A stretch of 34,480 nt of DNA from an uncultured Atopobiaceae bacterium (GTDB lineage: Bacteria; Actinomycetota; Coriobacteriia; Coriobacteriales; Atopobiaceae). Below the pieces are notes generated by a model. The model saw only the letters and a list, made by a program, of their open reading frames with translations. It had not been told where the DNA came from and searched no databases. The stretch's first letter is position 1, and each line of letters begins with the position of its first letter. Shown here one piece after another: positions 15,072 to 21,951 of the stretch. The stretch covers positions 1 to 34,480 of the forward strand of contig CALUJM010000023.1 in assembly GCA_944320975.1 (NCBI GenBank). The letters run 5' to 3'. The translations under genes and the position numbers were made by a program.

Positions 15072-15106
15072 TCTGTGAATTGGGGACTGTCCCCAATTCA
15101 CAGACA
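15072..15106. repeat. 35-base perfect palindrome in the dehydrogenase leader
   Basis: The left arm GTCTGTGAATTGGGGAC (15072-15088), a single central T, and an exact complement arm (15090-15106) form the palindrome. It starts at about the predicted transcription start and ends 13 bases before the ATG, next to the AAGGGAGAGGG ribosome site. It could be an operator or a 5' hairpin. It shares the GGGGAC core with other phrases in the window. Confidence 0.85.
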
Positions 15107-15118
15107 AGGGAGAGGGAC

Positions 15119-16102
15119 ATGAGGATCTTCGCCTACGCGCTTCGGCCCTACGACGAGCTGGGCTGTCTCGATGCGCTGAGCCGAGAGCTCGGCTTCGAGT
15201 ACGACTGGACGCCCGACTACCCCACGCTCGAGAACGTGGCCCTCGCTGAAGGCGCCGACGCCCTCTGCATCATCACCAACCCCATGACACCGGAGCTGCT
15301 GGACCGCTACCACGAGCTCGGGATCCGCGGCATCGCCACCCGCTCGATCGGCTACGACCACATCGACGTCGCGCACGCCCGCAAACTGGGGATTCGCATC
15401 GCGCACGCCGCCTACCCGCCCGAGGGCGTGGCCGACTACGCAATCATGCTGATGCTCATGGCGCTGCGCAAGGTCAAGTTCGTCCAGCGGTGCGCCGCCG
15501 CGCAGGACTTCTCGCTCGAGGGCAAGATCGGCCGGTCGCTCGGGAGCTGCACGGTCGGCGTGGTGGGAACCGGCGCCATCGGCTCGTGCGTGGTGCGCGA
15601 GCTGCAGGGCTTCGGCTGTCGCGTCCTCGCGTACGACCCGGTCGAGAAGGACGAGCTCTCCGGGCTCGCCACCTACGTAGACCTGCCCGAGCTGCTCGCC
15701 GCGTCCGACGTGGTGACGCTGCACGCGCCGGGCCTGCCCGAGAACCGCCACATGATCGGCGCGGGCGAGCTCGCGCGCATGCGCGAGGGCGCGGTGCTCG
15801 TGAACGCGGCGCGCGGCAGCCTCGTGGACACGGCGGCGCTGCTCGACGCGCTCGAGTCCGGGCACCTGGGCGGCGCCGCGCTCGACACCATCGAGGACGA
15901 GGCGGGGCTCTACTACCTCGATCGCAGCCGCGACGTGCTCGCGGGCCGCGACCGCGCCGCGCTCATGGCGCTGCCCAACGTCGTCGTGACGCCGCACATG
16001 GCGTTCTACACCGCCGAGGACGTCGAGGGCATGGTGCGCAGCAACGTCGAGGCGCTTCTCGCATTCGCCGCAGGCGCGGACACCCCCTTCGAGGTGCGAT
16101 AG
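15119..16102 (+). CDS. D-2-hydroxyacid dehydrogenase (D-lactate dehydrogenase / VanH-like)
   Basis: This 327-residue NAD-dependent enzyme interconverts a 2-keto acid and the D-2-hydroxyacid. The Rossmann motif is GVVGTGAIGSCVV (about 143-155). Catalytic Arg lies in NAARGSLVD, Glu in LDTIEDE and His in TPHMAFYT. The N-terminal MRIFAYALRPYDELG and the TRSIGYDHID segment are those of the D-lactate dehydrogenase/VanH branch. The start at 15119 has AAGGGAGAGGG. The frame is open further upstream through the palindrome, but that part has no matching family sequence. It is a standalone transcript ending at the 16183-16244 hairpin. D-lactate formation from pyruvate is the likeliest role. Confidence 0.88.
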   Translation: MRIFAYALRPYDELGCLDALSRELGFEYDWTPDYPTLENVALAEGADALCIITNPMTPELLDRYHELGIRGIATRSIGYDHIDVAHARKLGIRIAHAAYPPEGVADYAIMLMLMALRKVKFVQRCAAAQDFSLEGKIGRSLGSCTVGVVGTGAIGSCVVRELQGFGCRVLAYDPVEKDELSGLATYVDLPELLAASDVVTLHAPGLPENRHMIGAGELARMREGAVLVNAARGSLVDTAALLDALESGHLGGAALDTIEDEAGLYYLDRSRDVLAGRDRAALMALPNVVVTPHMAFYTAEDVEGMVRSNVEALLAFAAGADTPFEVR

Positions 16103-16182
16103 GCGCGGTCCCTCCCGACGGGCTCGCCGCCCCCGACACCCCCTGCCGCCCCTAGCCGCCCCCCGGCTTGAGTGGGCACACC

Positions 16183-16244
16183 GAGGCGGACACCAGGAGG
16201 CCTCCGTCCCGCTCCTGGGACGGAGGCCTCCTGGTGTCCGCCTC
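16183..16244. terminator. Bidirectional terminator: perfect 28-bp inverted repeat
   Basis: Arms 16183-16210 and 16217-16244 are exact complements over 28 bases, with the 6-base loop GCTCCT. It lies between the convergent dehydrogenase and asp23 genes. Stem stability is extreme, but no T-tract is evident on either side, so termination may depend on the hairpin alone. The arm includes the self-complementary GGAGGCCTCC. Confidence 0.75.
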
Positions 16245-16257
16245 TCTTGCTCGGACG

Positions 16258-16797
16258 CTACTCGGCGTCGTCGGCGACGTCCTTCTCGTCCTTCTTGGAG
16301 GCAGCGGCGGCGCGACGGCTGCGCTGCTCGACCTCCTCGGCAGTGAGGACGTCCTCGATGCGCAGGTTGACGCCCGCGACCTCGAGCCCCGTCATGCCCG
16401 TGACCTGCTTGACCACGGCCTTCTTCACGTCCTCGAAAACCTGCGGGGCATAGGCGCCGTACTCGATGAGCACGGAGATGTTCACGCGCACCGCGCTCTC
16501 GGGGGTGACCTCGACGGTCACGCCCTTGGTGGAGTCGCTCGCACCGAAGGCGTCCTGGACGCGGTTGAACCAGGTCCCCTTCATGCCCACCACGCCGGGA
16601 ACCTCACGCATGGCGATGGCCACGATCTTCTCGATGACGCCGTTGGAGAAGGTGAGGGAGTCCTCGGAGTCAAAATCCTCGTCGTCGGTGAGGGCCTCGA
16701 TGTCCGTCCCCGTCTCCACGGCCTCGACGATACCGGCCTCCTCGGCCTCGTCCACCTGGATGATCTGCTCGACCTTCTCGCTCGTGTCCTTGATCAT
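16258..16797 (-). CDS. Asp23/Gls24-family envelope stress protein
   Basis: This 179-residue protein has an acidic N-terminal tail and the Asp23 core at about 45-150: TFSNGVIEKIVAIAMREVPGVVGM, then VTVEVTPESAVRVNISVLIEYGAYAPQVFEDVKKAVVKQVTGMTGLEVAGVNLRIEDV. In staphylococci Asp23 is a very abundant, membrane-associated protein tethered by AmaP and linked to cell-wall and alkaline stress. The C terminus is a charged Lys/Asp/Ala-rich tail. It is the last gene of the amaP-DUF2273-asp23 set; all three are on the minus strand with gaps of 4 and 42 bases. Confidence 0.88.
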   Translation of the reverse strand: MIKDTSEKVEQIIQVDEAEEAGIVEAVETGTDIEALTDDEDFDSEDSLTFSNGVIEKIVAIAMREVPGVVGMKGTWFNRVQDAFGASDSTKGVTVEVTPESAVRVNISVLIEYGAYAPQVFEDVKKAVVKQVTGMTGLEVAGVNLRIEDVLTAEEVEQRSRRAAAASKKDEKDVADDAE

Positions 16798-16839
16798 GTC
16801 ATGCTCCTCGCTGCCGGTATGCCCGGCCGACGTCGACGG

Positions 16840-17217
16840 CTACTGGCTGTTCCTGTTGAAGAGGTGCCTCAGGGTGTTCACGATCTTGGGGTCTCCATCG
16901 AGGACCTGCCCCGCGGCGACGCCCACGAAGACGAAGACCGCGATCACGATGAGCGGCCACGGCCCCACGGCGAGAAACACGATCGCCGCGACAAGGCCCA
17001 GGATGGCGCCCCAAAAGGCCCGCTCCTGCCCCGGGAAGGCACGGCGCACCCACGCGGAGATGCGGCCCACGCCGTCGCGCAGGGCGTTTCCCACGGTATA
17101 GCGCTCTTCACCGGAGGCGGGGCCGTCCTCGGCAGGCGCCGCGGGCGCGGCCTCCTTGGGAGCCTCCTCCTTCTCGCCCACGTTGATCTTGGGCTTGTGG
17201 GTCTTCTCGTCCGCCAT
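16840..17217 (-). CDS. DUF2273-type small membrane protein
   Basis: This 125-residue protein has an Ala/Pro/Glu-rich N-terminal 50 residues, then two closely spaced hydrophobic helices (about 68-86, FWGAILGLVAAIVFLAV; and 90-106, LIVIAVFVFVGVAAGQVL), and ends DGDPKIVNTLRHLFNRNSQ. The two-helix unit with a short terminal amphipathic piece is the DUF2273 pattern found between amaP and asp23 genes in Firmicutes and Actinobacteria. It starts at ATG 17217, 4 bases after the amaP stop. The extended N-terminal tail is longer than the family core. Confidence 0.72.
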   Translation of the reverse strand: MADEKTHKPKINVGEKEEAPKEAAPAAPAEDGPASGEERYTVGNALRDGVGRISAWVRRAFPGQERAFWGAILGLVAAIVFLAVGPWPLIVIAVFVFVGVAAGQVLDGDPKIVNTLRHLFNRNSQ

Positions 17218-17221
17218 GCTC

Positions 17222-17869
17222 TCACGCCTCCTTCTCGACGTCGCGCGAGCTTCCCATGGACACCGTGATCTCGCTCGTGGTGTCGGTCGCGGGCGCCTTG
17301 GCCGCCGACTTCTCGACGACCTCGCCGCCGTCGTCCTCGCCGCCGGCGAGCGTCACCGACTCGGGCTCAACGAACTCCAGGCTCACGTCCTCGACCTTGT
17401 CCCCGCACACGGCGGCGAGGCCGTCCATGAGCTCCTCGTGGAGCTCGGCCCCCTTGGCCACGACGTCGACGGTCTCGTGCGGGAGCACGCGGACGTGGAC
17501 GCGAATGTGGCCGCGCGCCTTGGCGTCGACGCGAACGCGCGCGGCGTCGCAGGTCCCGTCCGCCTCCACGATGTGGGAGGCCTGGGCGGCGATGGCGTCG
17601 CGCGTGACGGAGATCACGCCGCCGTCGACCGTGGCGATCTCCACGGTGCGCACGGTGCGGCGGGAGAACAGGGCGCGCGCCAGCAGCACGAGCAGGCCCG
17701 CCGCGCTCGCCGCGAGGCACGCGAGCACGGCCAGGGCGAACGGCTCGAGGTTGAACAGCGCCGAGACCTCGGCCGTCCACGGGCCAAACCACGTGAGCGC
17801 GAAGGCGGCGAGCGCGAAGGCGCAGGCCAGCACGAAGACGACCATGCACAGGCGCTTGAGTCCACTCAT
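17222..17869 (-). CDS. amaP: AmaP-like alkaline shock membrane anchor protein
   Basis: ATG 17869 with GGAGA gives 215 residues; a TTG four codons earlier is less likely. Two N-terminal transmembrane helices (about 6-28 and 44-68) precede a cytoplasmic domain with TVRTVEIATVDGGVISVTRDAIAAQASHIVEAD and GHIRVHVRVLPHETVDVVAKGAELHEELMDGLA, which match AmaP, the anchor that recruits Asp23 to the membrane. The acidic C-terminal tail is low complexity. It lies 66 bases downstream of nhaA on the same strand, so it may be read with it or from its own promoter in that gap. Confidence 0.78.
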   Translation of the reverse strand: MSGLKRLCMVVFVLACAFALAAFALTWFGPWTAEVSALFNLEPFALAVLACLAASAAGLLVLLARALFSRRTVRTVEIATVDGGVISVTRDAIAAQASHIVEADGTCDAARVRVDAKARGHIRVHVRVLPHETVDVVAKGAELHEELMDGLAAVCGDKVEDVSLEFVEPESVTLAGGEDDGGEVVEKSAAKAPATDTTSEITVSMGSSRDVEKEA

Positions 17870-17926
17870 GCGAGTCTCCAATCGGGCGGCGTCCCCAACG
17901 GGTCATGTGTCATAGGATACCCCTTG

Positions 17927-17942
17927 GACCGGACATTAATTG
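17927..17942. repeat. 16-base phrase GACCGGACATTAATTG, copy 1
   Basis: An exact second copy lies at 29305-29320. On the minus strand its AATTAATG contains the nhaA stop codon (17936-17938). Confidence 0.75.
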
Positions 17943-19315
17943 CGCTGAGGCCGAGAAGGGCGCCGGCGCCGCCGGTCGGCGCGCAGCGCGAGGCGGGCAA
18001 AGAGCACGCCGAGAAGCGCCGAGCTCACAGATCCCAGCAGGATGGCGCACTTGGCGGCGATGGCCTCCTCGGGCGAGGAGAAGGCGAGCCCCGTGATGAG
18101 GATCGACATCGTGAAGCCCACGCCGCCCATGATGCCGACGGTCACGACCTGCGGCCAGTCCATGCCGCGCGGCAGGCGCGCGAAGCCCAGGCGCACGAGC
18201 AGCCAGGTCACGCCGATGATGCCCAACGGCTTGCCCAGCACCGCGCCGAGGTAGACGCCGTGGGCGACGGGGCTCGCGAGCAGCGCGCCGAAGTTCTCCC
18301 CCACGAGGTGCAGCTCCGCGTTGACGAAGGCAAAGAGCGGCAGCACGAGGAAGTTCACGAAGACGGAGACGTAGCGCTCCATGCGCTGCAGCGGCGGGGT
18401 CACGTGGTGCATCACGCGCTCGGTGCGCCAGGCGCCCTCGGTGAAGTCGTGCTGGCCGAGGACGTGGTGCTCGTCGTCGTAGGTGTCGTCGAGGTCGTGG
18501 GCGCGTCGCTCGAGCCAGCCGCCGAGCTCGGAGAGGCGCACGTCGGAGCGGCTCGGCAGGGCGAAGGCGAGGATGACGCCGGCGAGCGTGGCGTGGATGC
18601 CCGAGTTGAACATGCACGCCCAGAGCACCAGGCCGACGGCCACATAGGGCGCCACGGAGTAGACGCGGGCGCGGTTGAGCGCGGCGAGCACGCCCACGAG
18701 GGCGAGCGACGCGAGGCACCATCCGAGCTGCGGGACCTGCCCGTAGAACAGGGCTATGACCACGATCGCGAGGATGTCGTCCGCGATGGCGAGCGTCTGG
18801 AAGAAGACCTTGGTCGCAGGTGAGATACGGTCCCCCAGCAGCGACACCACGCCCAGCGCGAAGGCGATGTCGGTGGCGATGGGCACCGCCCAGCCGCGCG
18901 CCGTCCCGCCCAGGTTGAGGACCACGTAGATGAGGGCCGGCATGCAGACGCCGCCCACTGCCGCGAGCATGGGGAGCGCCGCCTGGCGCGGGCGCCGGAG
19001 CTGGCCCACCGTGGTCTCGTACTTGAGCTCGATGCCCACCAGCAGGAAGAAGACCGCCATGAGGAAGTCGTTCACGAACTGCTCCACGGTGAGCGAGACC
19101 TCGAGCCGTCCCGCTCCCACGATCAGCGGCAGCTCCAGGATGTGCTCGACCCCCTCGTAGAGCGGGGTGTTGGCGACGACCAGGGCGAGAAGGGCGGCGG
19201 CCACCATGACCGCCGCGGCGACGGTGGAGCTCCCGGTAACGGACGCGAGGGCGCTCCTGCGCTCCAGCCTCCGCACGACCGCAGGCTCGTCGAAGATGGC
19301 TCCGGGGCGCGACAC
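17936..19315 (-). CDS. nhaA: NhaA-type Na+/H+ antiporter
   Basis: This 459-residue protein of about 11-12 membrane helices exchanges Na+ for H+. Signatures are VNDFLMAVFFLLVGIELKYE, PIATDIAFALGVVSLLGDR, the paired catalytic Asp in QTLAIADDILAIVVIALFYGQ, FNSGIHATLAGVILAFALP, and the C-terminal GGVGFTMSILITGLAF. An acidic/His-rich loop (DDTYDDEHHVLGQHDF) lies before the last third. GTG 19315, 5 bases after the DUF1836 stop and behind GGGGGAG, is preferred over a longer frame. The stop TAA lies inside the repeated phrase at 17927-17942. Position upstream of amaP/asp23 suggests a shared pH or sodium stress role. Confidence 0.9.
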   Translation of the reverse strand: MSRPGAIFDEPAVVRRLERRSALASVTGSSTVAAAVMVAAALLALVVANTPLYEGVEHILELPLIVGAGRLEVSLTVEQFVNDFLMAVFFLLVGIELKYETTVGQLRRPRQAALPMLAAVGGVCMPALIYVVLNLGGTARGWAVPIATDIAFALGVVSLLGDRISPATKVFFQTLAIADDILAIVVIALFYGQVPQLGWCLASLALVGVLAALNRARVYSVAPYVAVGLVLWACMFNSGIHATLAGVILAFALPSRSDVRLSELGGWLERRAHDLDDTYDDEHHVLGQHDFTEGAWRTERVMHHVTPPLQRMERYVSVFVNFLVLPLFAFVNAELHLVGENFGALLASPVAHGVYLGAVLGKPLGIIGVTWLLVRLGFARLPRGMDWPQVVTVGIMGGVGFTMSILITGLAFSSPEEAIAAKCAILLGSVSSALLGVLFARLALRADRRRRRPSRPQRN

Positions 19316-19320
19316 GGCCC

Positions 19321-19959
19321 TCACTCCCCCTTCCCGCAGAGCAGCAGCGTCTGCTCTACGACGACCTTTGCCGCCAGCGCCTCGGTCGCGGAGCCGAGCA
19401 GCCACGCGAGCTCGGGGGCGGCGGGGTTGCCCGCCTGGTCGCGCAGCACGAGCCCGGGGCGCGCGTCCTTCTCGGCACCCGCGTCCTTCTCGGCACCCGC
19501 GTCCTTCTCGGCATCTTGGGCGGCGGGCGAGAAGCGCGCGGAGAGGGCGCGCTCGAGCGCCTCGCAGGAGCTGTCGTAGAGCGCCTCGAGGTCGAGGTCC
19601 GAGGCCCAGATGAGCGCCGCGAGCTGACTCACCTGCGCGATCGAGAACACCCGCTTGAGCGCGCAGACGAACAGCAGCGCCGCGACGTGCCGGCGCGTGT
19701 AGCGCTTCTTGCGCGGCGCGGGGATGACCCCCTGCTTGACGTAGTTGTTGACCATCGACCCCGTCACGAGCGTCTCGTCGGGGAGCTGCATGAACTCGAG
19801 CTCCTGGGAGACGAGCGTGAGCAGCTGGTCGAGGTAGAGCTCGATGCGGGGCATCTCGCGGATGCGCGAGATATGCACCGACCCCAGGCGCTGCGCGAGC
19901 TCGCGGCGGCGCTCGTCGGTGACGCGCACCGGAACCAGGGCCTTAGACTTGTCCGCCAT
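19321..19959 (-). CDS. DUF1836 (MerR-like helix-turn-helix) protein
   Basis: This 212-residue protein starts at ATG 19959 with GGAGG. DUF1836 is visible at about 35-125: RIELYLDQLLTLVSQELEFM, LVTGSMVNNYVKQGVIPAPRKKRYTRRHVAALLFVCALKRVFSIAQVSQL, a winged-helix DNA-binding pattern. At about 155-172 the hexapeptide AEKDAG occurs almost three times, encoded by an 18-base tandem repeat (about 19462-19513). Its stop lies 5 bases before the nhaA start, so it probably regulates or is co-expressed with nhaA. It is divergent from degV. The ligand is unknown. Confidence 0.78.
   Translation of the reverse strand: MADKSKALVPVRVTDERRRELAQRLGSVHISRIREMPRIELYLDQLLTLVSQELEFMQLPDETLVTGSMVNNYVKQGVIPAPRKKRYTRRHVAALLFVCALKRVFSIAQVSQLAALIWASDLDLEALYDSSCEALERALSARFSPAAQDAEKDAGAEKDAGAEKDARPGLVLRDQAGNPAAPELAWLLGSATEALAAKVVVEQTLLLCGKGE
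19462..19513. repeat. 18-base coding tandem repeat (AEKDAG)
   Basis: GCGTCCTTCTCGGCACCC repeats in frame nearly three times (last copy incomplete), encoding AEKDAG AEKDAG AEKDA on the minus strand. Identical codons imply recent slippage; copy number may vary between strains. Confidence 0.85.
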
Positions 19960-19991
19960 GCCGTCCACCTCCGATATTTCTTCAAAAGCGG

Positions 19992-20029
19992 ATTATCTAG
20001 TATTCAAAACCATGTGAAAGGGCTATAGT
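19992..20029. promoter_or_regulatory. Overlapping divergent promoters of DUF1836 and degV
   Basis: Plus strand: TATAGT at 20024-20029 is the degV -10, with TATTCA 17 bases upstream. Minus strand: GATAAT (19992-19997) with TTTCAC (20014-20019) at a 16-base spacing serves the DUF1836-nhaA operon. The two promoters overlap, so one regulator bound here could control both. Confidence 0.5.
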
Positions 20030-20088
20030 CTGTCCAACATGATACCCACCGTGGCGCCGAGCGTCACGTCGCGAGGGAGAGCCGAGCC

Positions 20089-20943
20089 ATGAACGAGCAG
20101 CGCATCGCCATCATCACCGACTCCGGGACCGACACCCCGGCGGACTTCGTCGCCGCCCACGACGTGCGCGTGGTGCCGCTGCGCATCAACTACTCGGACG
20201 GCTCCACGTACGAGAACGGCGTCGACATCACCGCGCAGGAGGTCGTCGAGCGCTTTGCCGAGGAGATCCCCACCACGTCGCTCCCCTCCCCGATGAAGAT
20301 CCGCGACACGCTCGAGCAGGCGCGGCGCGACGGCTACGTGGGCGCCGTCGTGGTGACCATCTCGTCGGGGCTCTCTGCCACCTTTGAGACCATCGGCATG
20401 GTGGCGCGCCAGATGGATGACTTCCCGGTGGTCATGGTGGATACCAAGAGCATCGGCATCGCGGCGGGCTTCGTCGTGATGGAGGCCGTACGCCAGATCG
20501 AGGCGGGCATGCCGCTCGAGCGCCTGGGCAGCGTGCTTGCAGCGGTGAGCGAGCGCGTGCGCGTGTTCTTCTCGGTCCAGAAGCTCGACTTCCTGCGCAA
20601 GGGCGGCCGCATCAGCGAGGCCGTCTACCGCGTGGGCTCCGTCCTCAACATCAAGCCGGTCCTCACCTGCAGCCCCGAGGGAAAGTACGTCATCGAGAAG
20701 AAGGCCCGCGGGTGGCAGCGCGCGCTCGACACGCAGATCGCGCTGGTGGCCGAGCAGGCGGCGCGCTGGCAGCAGGTGCGCCTGGCGGTGTGCACGTATG
20801 ACCCCGCGCTGCGCGAGGAGCTTGTTCCGCGCCTGCGCGAGCGCATCGGCAACGCGGTCGAGATCCTGCAGACCGGGCTCTCCGCCGACCTGCTGGTCCA
20901 CACCGGCCCCACGCTGGTCGGCATGGGCGTGATGGGGCTGTAG
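20089..20943 (+). CDS. DegV-family fatty-acid-binding protein (FakB-like)
   Basis: This 284-residue protein starts IAIITDSGTDTPADF, the DegV hallmark, followed by TTSLPSPMKIRDTLEQA, VVVTISSGLSATFETI and the FFSVQKLDFLRKGGRISEA segment that lines the lipid pocket. DegV proteins bind one fatty acid; FakB members present it to the kinase FakA for incorporation into phospholipid. No fakA gene is in the window, so the kinase would have to be elsewhere. GGGAGAGCC precedes ATG 20089. It is a single-gene transcription unit divergent from DUF1836. Confidence 0.9.
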   Translation: MNEQRIAIITDSGTDTPADFVAAHDVRVVPLRINYSDGSTYENGVDITAQEVVERFAEEIPTTSLPSPMKIRDTLEQARRDGYVGAVVVTISSGLSATFETIGMVARQMDDFPVVMVDTKSIGIAAGFVVMEAVRQIEAGMPLERLGSVLAAVSERVRVFFSVQKLDFLRKGGRISEAVYRVGSVLNIKPVLTCSPEGKYVIEKKARGWQRALDTQIALVAEQAARWQQVRLAVCTYDPALREELVPRLRERIGNAVEILQTGLSADLLVHTGPTLVGMGVMGL

Positions 20944-21015
20944 GCCTTCCTTTCGGACCTGTCCGGCGCGGGCCGGCGGTAACATCCGGCGCGCTCGGGT
21001 CGGCGGTCAGGTTGG

Positions 21016-21717
21016 CTAGAGGGCGGCGACCATGTGCTCGACGATCTTGGCGCAGCGCTCGGCGGAGGCGCGCTCGAAGGTGGCGTAGTCCATGGCCTGG
21101 CCCTCGGTGCCGGGCTTGTCGGAGATCGCGCGCACGATGGCGAAGGGCACGCCGTTGGCCTCGGCCGCCTGGGCGATCGCGGCGCCCTCCATCTCGCAGC
21201 ACAGGGCCCCGAACTGCTCCACGATGCGCGCGCGGGTGGACTCGTAGCACACGAACTGGTCGCCCGACGCAACGCGGCCGGCGAGCACGTGCACCTCGGG
21301 CGCCGCCGCGGCCGCCGCGGAAAGCGCCGCCTCGCGCAGGCCCGCGTCCGCGACGAACTCCACCTGCTCGCGTCCCGGGATGAGGCCGGGCTCGTAGCCG
21401 AGCTCCTCCACCGTGAAATCGTGCTGGACGCAGTCCGTGGCCACGACGAGGTCGCCGATGTCGAGGCGGGCGGCGTCGAGCGACCCGGCGATGCCCGTGT
21501 TGATGAGGTGCGTGCAGCCGAAGTGGTCGGCCAGGGTCTGGGCGCAGATGCCGGCGTTCACCTTGCCGACGCCGCACTTGGCCACGACCACGTCCTTCTC
21601 GTCCAGACGCCCGGAGCAGAAGTCCGTGCCGGCCACGCGCTCAACGCGCGCGTCCGCAAGCTCCGCCTTGAGGTGCTCCACCTCGACGTCCATGGCGCCG
21701 ATGATCCCGATCTTCAT
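21016..21717 (-). CDS. mtnN: 5'-methylthioadenosine/S-adenosylhomocysteine nucleosidase
   Basis: This 233-residue enzyme cleaves adenine from MTA and SAH, giving S-ribosylhomocysteine for LuxS. The N terminus MKIGIIGAMDVEVEHLKAEL is canonical. CGVGKVNAGICAQTL, TGIAGSL, the catalytic Glu region CCEMEGAAIAQAAEANGVPFAIVRAISDKPG (with the Asp of SDK) and the overall length all match. It is downstream of luxS on the same strand, separated by an unusual repeat array. Placing both steps of the activated-methyl-cycle branch together suggests shared control. Confidence 0.94.
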   Translation of the reverse strand: MKIGIIGAMDVEVEHLKAELADARVERVAGTDFCSGRLDEKDVVVAKCGVGKVNAGICAQTLADHFGCTHLINTGIAGSLDAARLDIGDLVVATDCVQHDFTVEELGYEPGLIPGREQVEFVADAGLREAALSAAAAAAPEVHVLAGRVASGDQFVCYESTRARIVEQFGALCCEMEGAAIAQAAEANGVPFAIVRAISDKPGTEGQAMDYATFERASAERCAKIVEHMVAAL

Positions 21718-21740
21718 GTCTGTCTCCTCACTTCGAAGCT

Positions 21741-21930
21741 GTCGCGCTCTCGCTCAGGTGCGCGGGCGCGACATCTTGTGAATCAAAAGCGTCCGACTGC
21801 CGCACCTCAGCCGAAGAGGTGCAAATGTCCGACATTTTCCGCGCCGAAAGTGTCGCTTCTCCGCACACCAACAGGAAAGGTGCGAGTACGCGACACTATC
21901 GGCAGGAAAAACGTCGTACTGCCGCACATG
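21741..21930. repeat. 61-bp-period array of six alternating motifs between luxS and mtnN
   Basis: AGGTGC occurs at 21756, 21817 and 21878, each 61 bases apart, and each is followed after six bases by (G/C)CGACA. Inverted copies of the same motif, with CGCAC at 21801, 21862 and 21923, are again exactly 61 apart. The consensus of one unit is close to AGGTGCGGNAGTNCGACA, in alternating orientation. The region from 21835 to 21910 is one imperfect palindrome with arms of about 33-35 bases. Units are diverged in the linkers but not in the core. Confidence 0.85.
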
Positions 21931-21951
21931 TCGCACGTCGGCCACATAATC

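Noticed and set aside
14657..15118. N-terminal extension of the D-2-hydroxyacid dehydrogenase
   Set aside because: The frame is open upstream, but it crosses the divergent gene, the promoter and the 35-base palindrome. The family N terminus and ribosome site fit the ATG at 15119.
21741..21930. CRISPR array or SAH/SAM riboswitch upstream of mtnN
   Set aside because: The 61-bp units are diverged, palindromic and lack constant repeats with unique spacers. I could not match the SAH or SAM riboswitch core, so no riboswitch is claimed.
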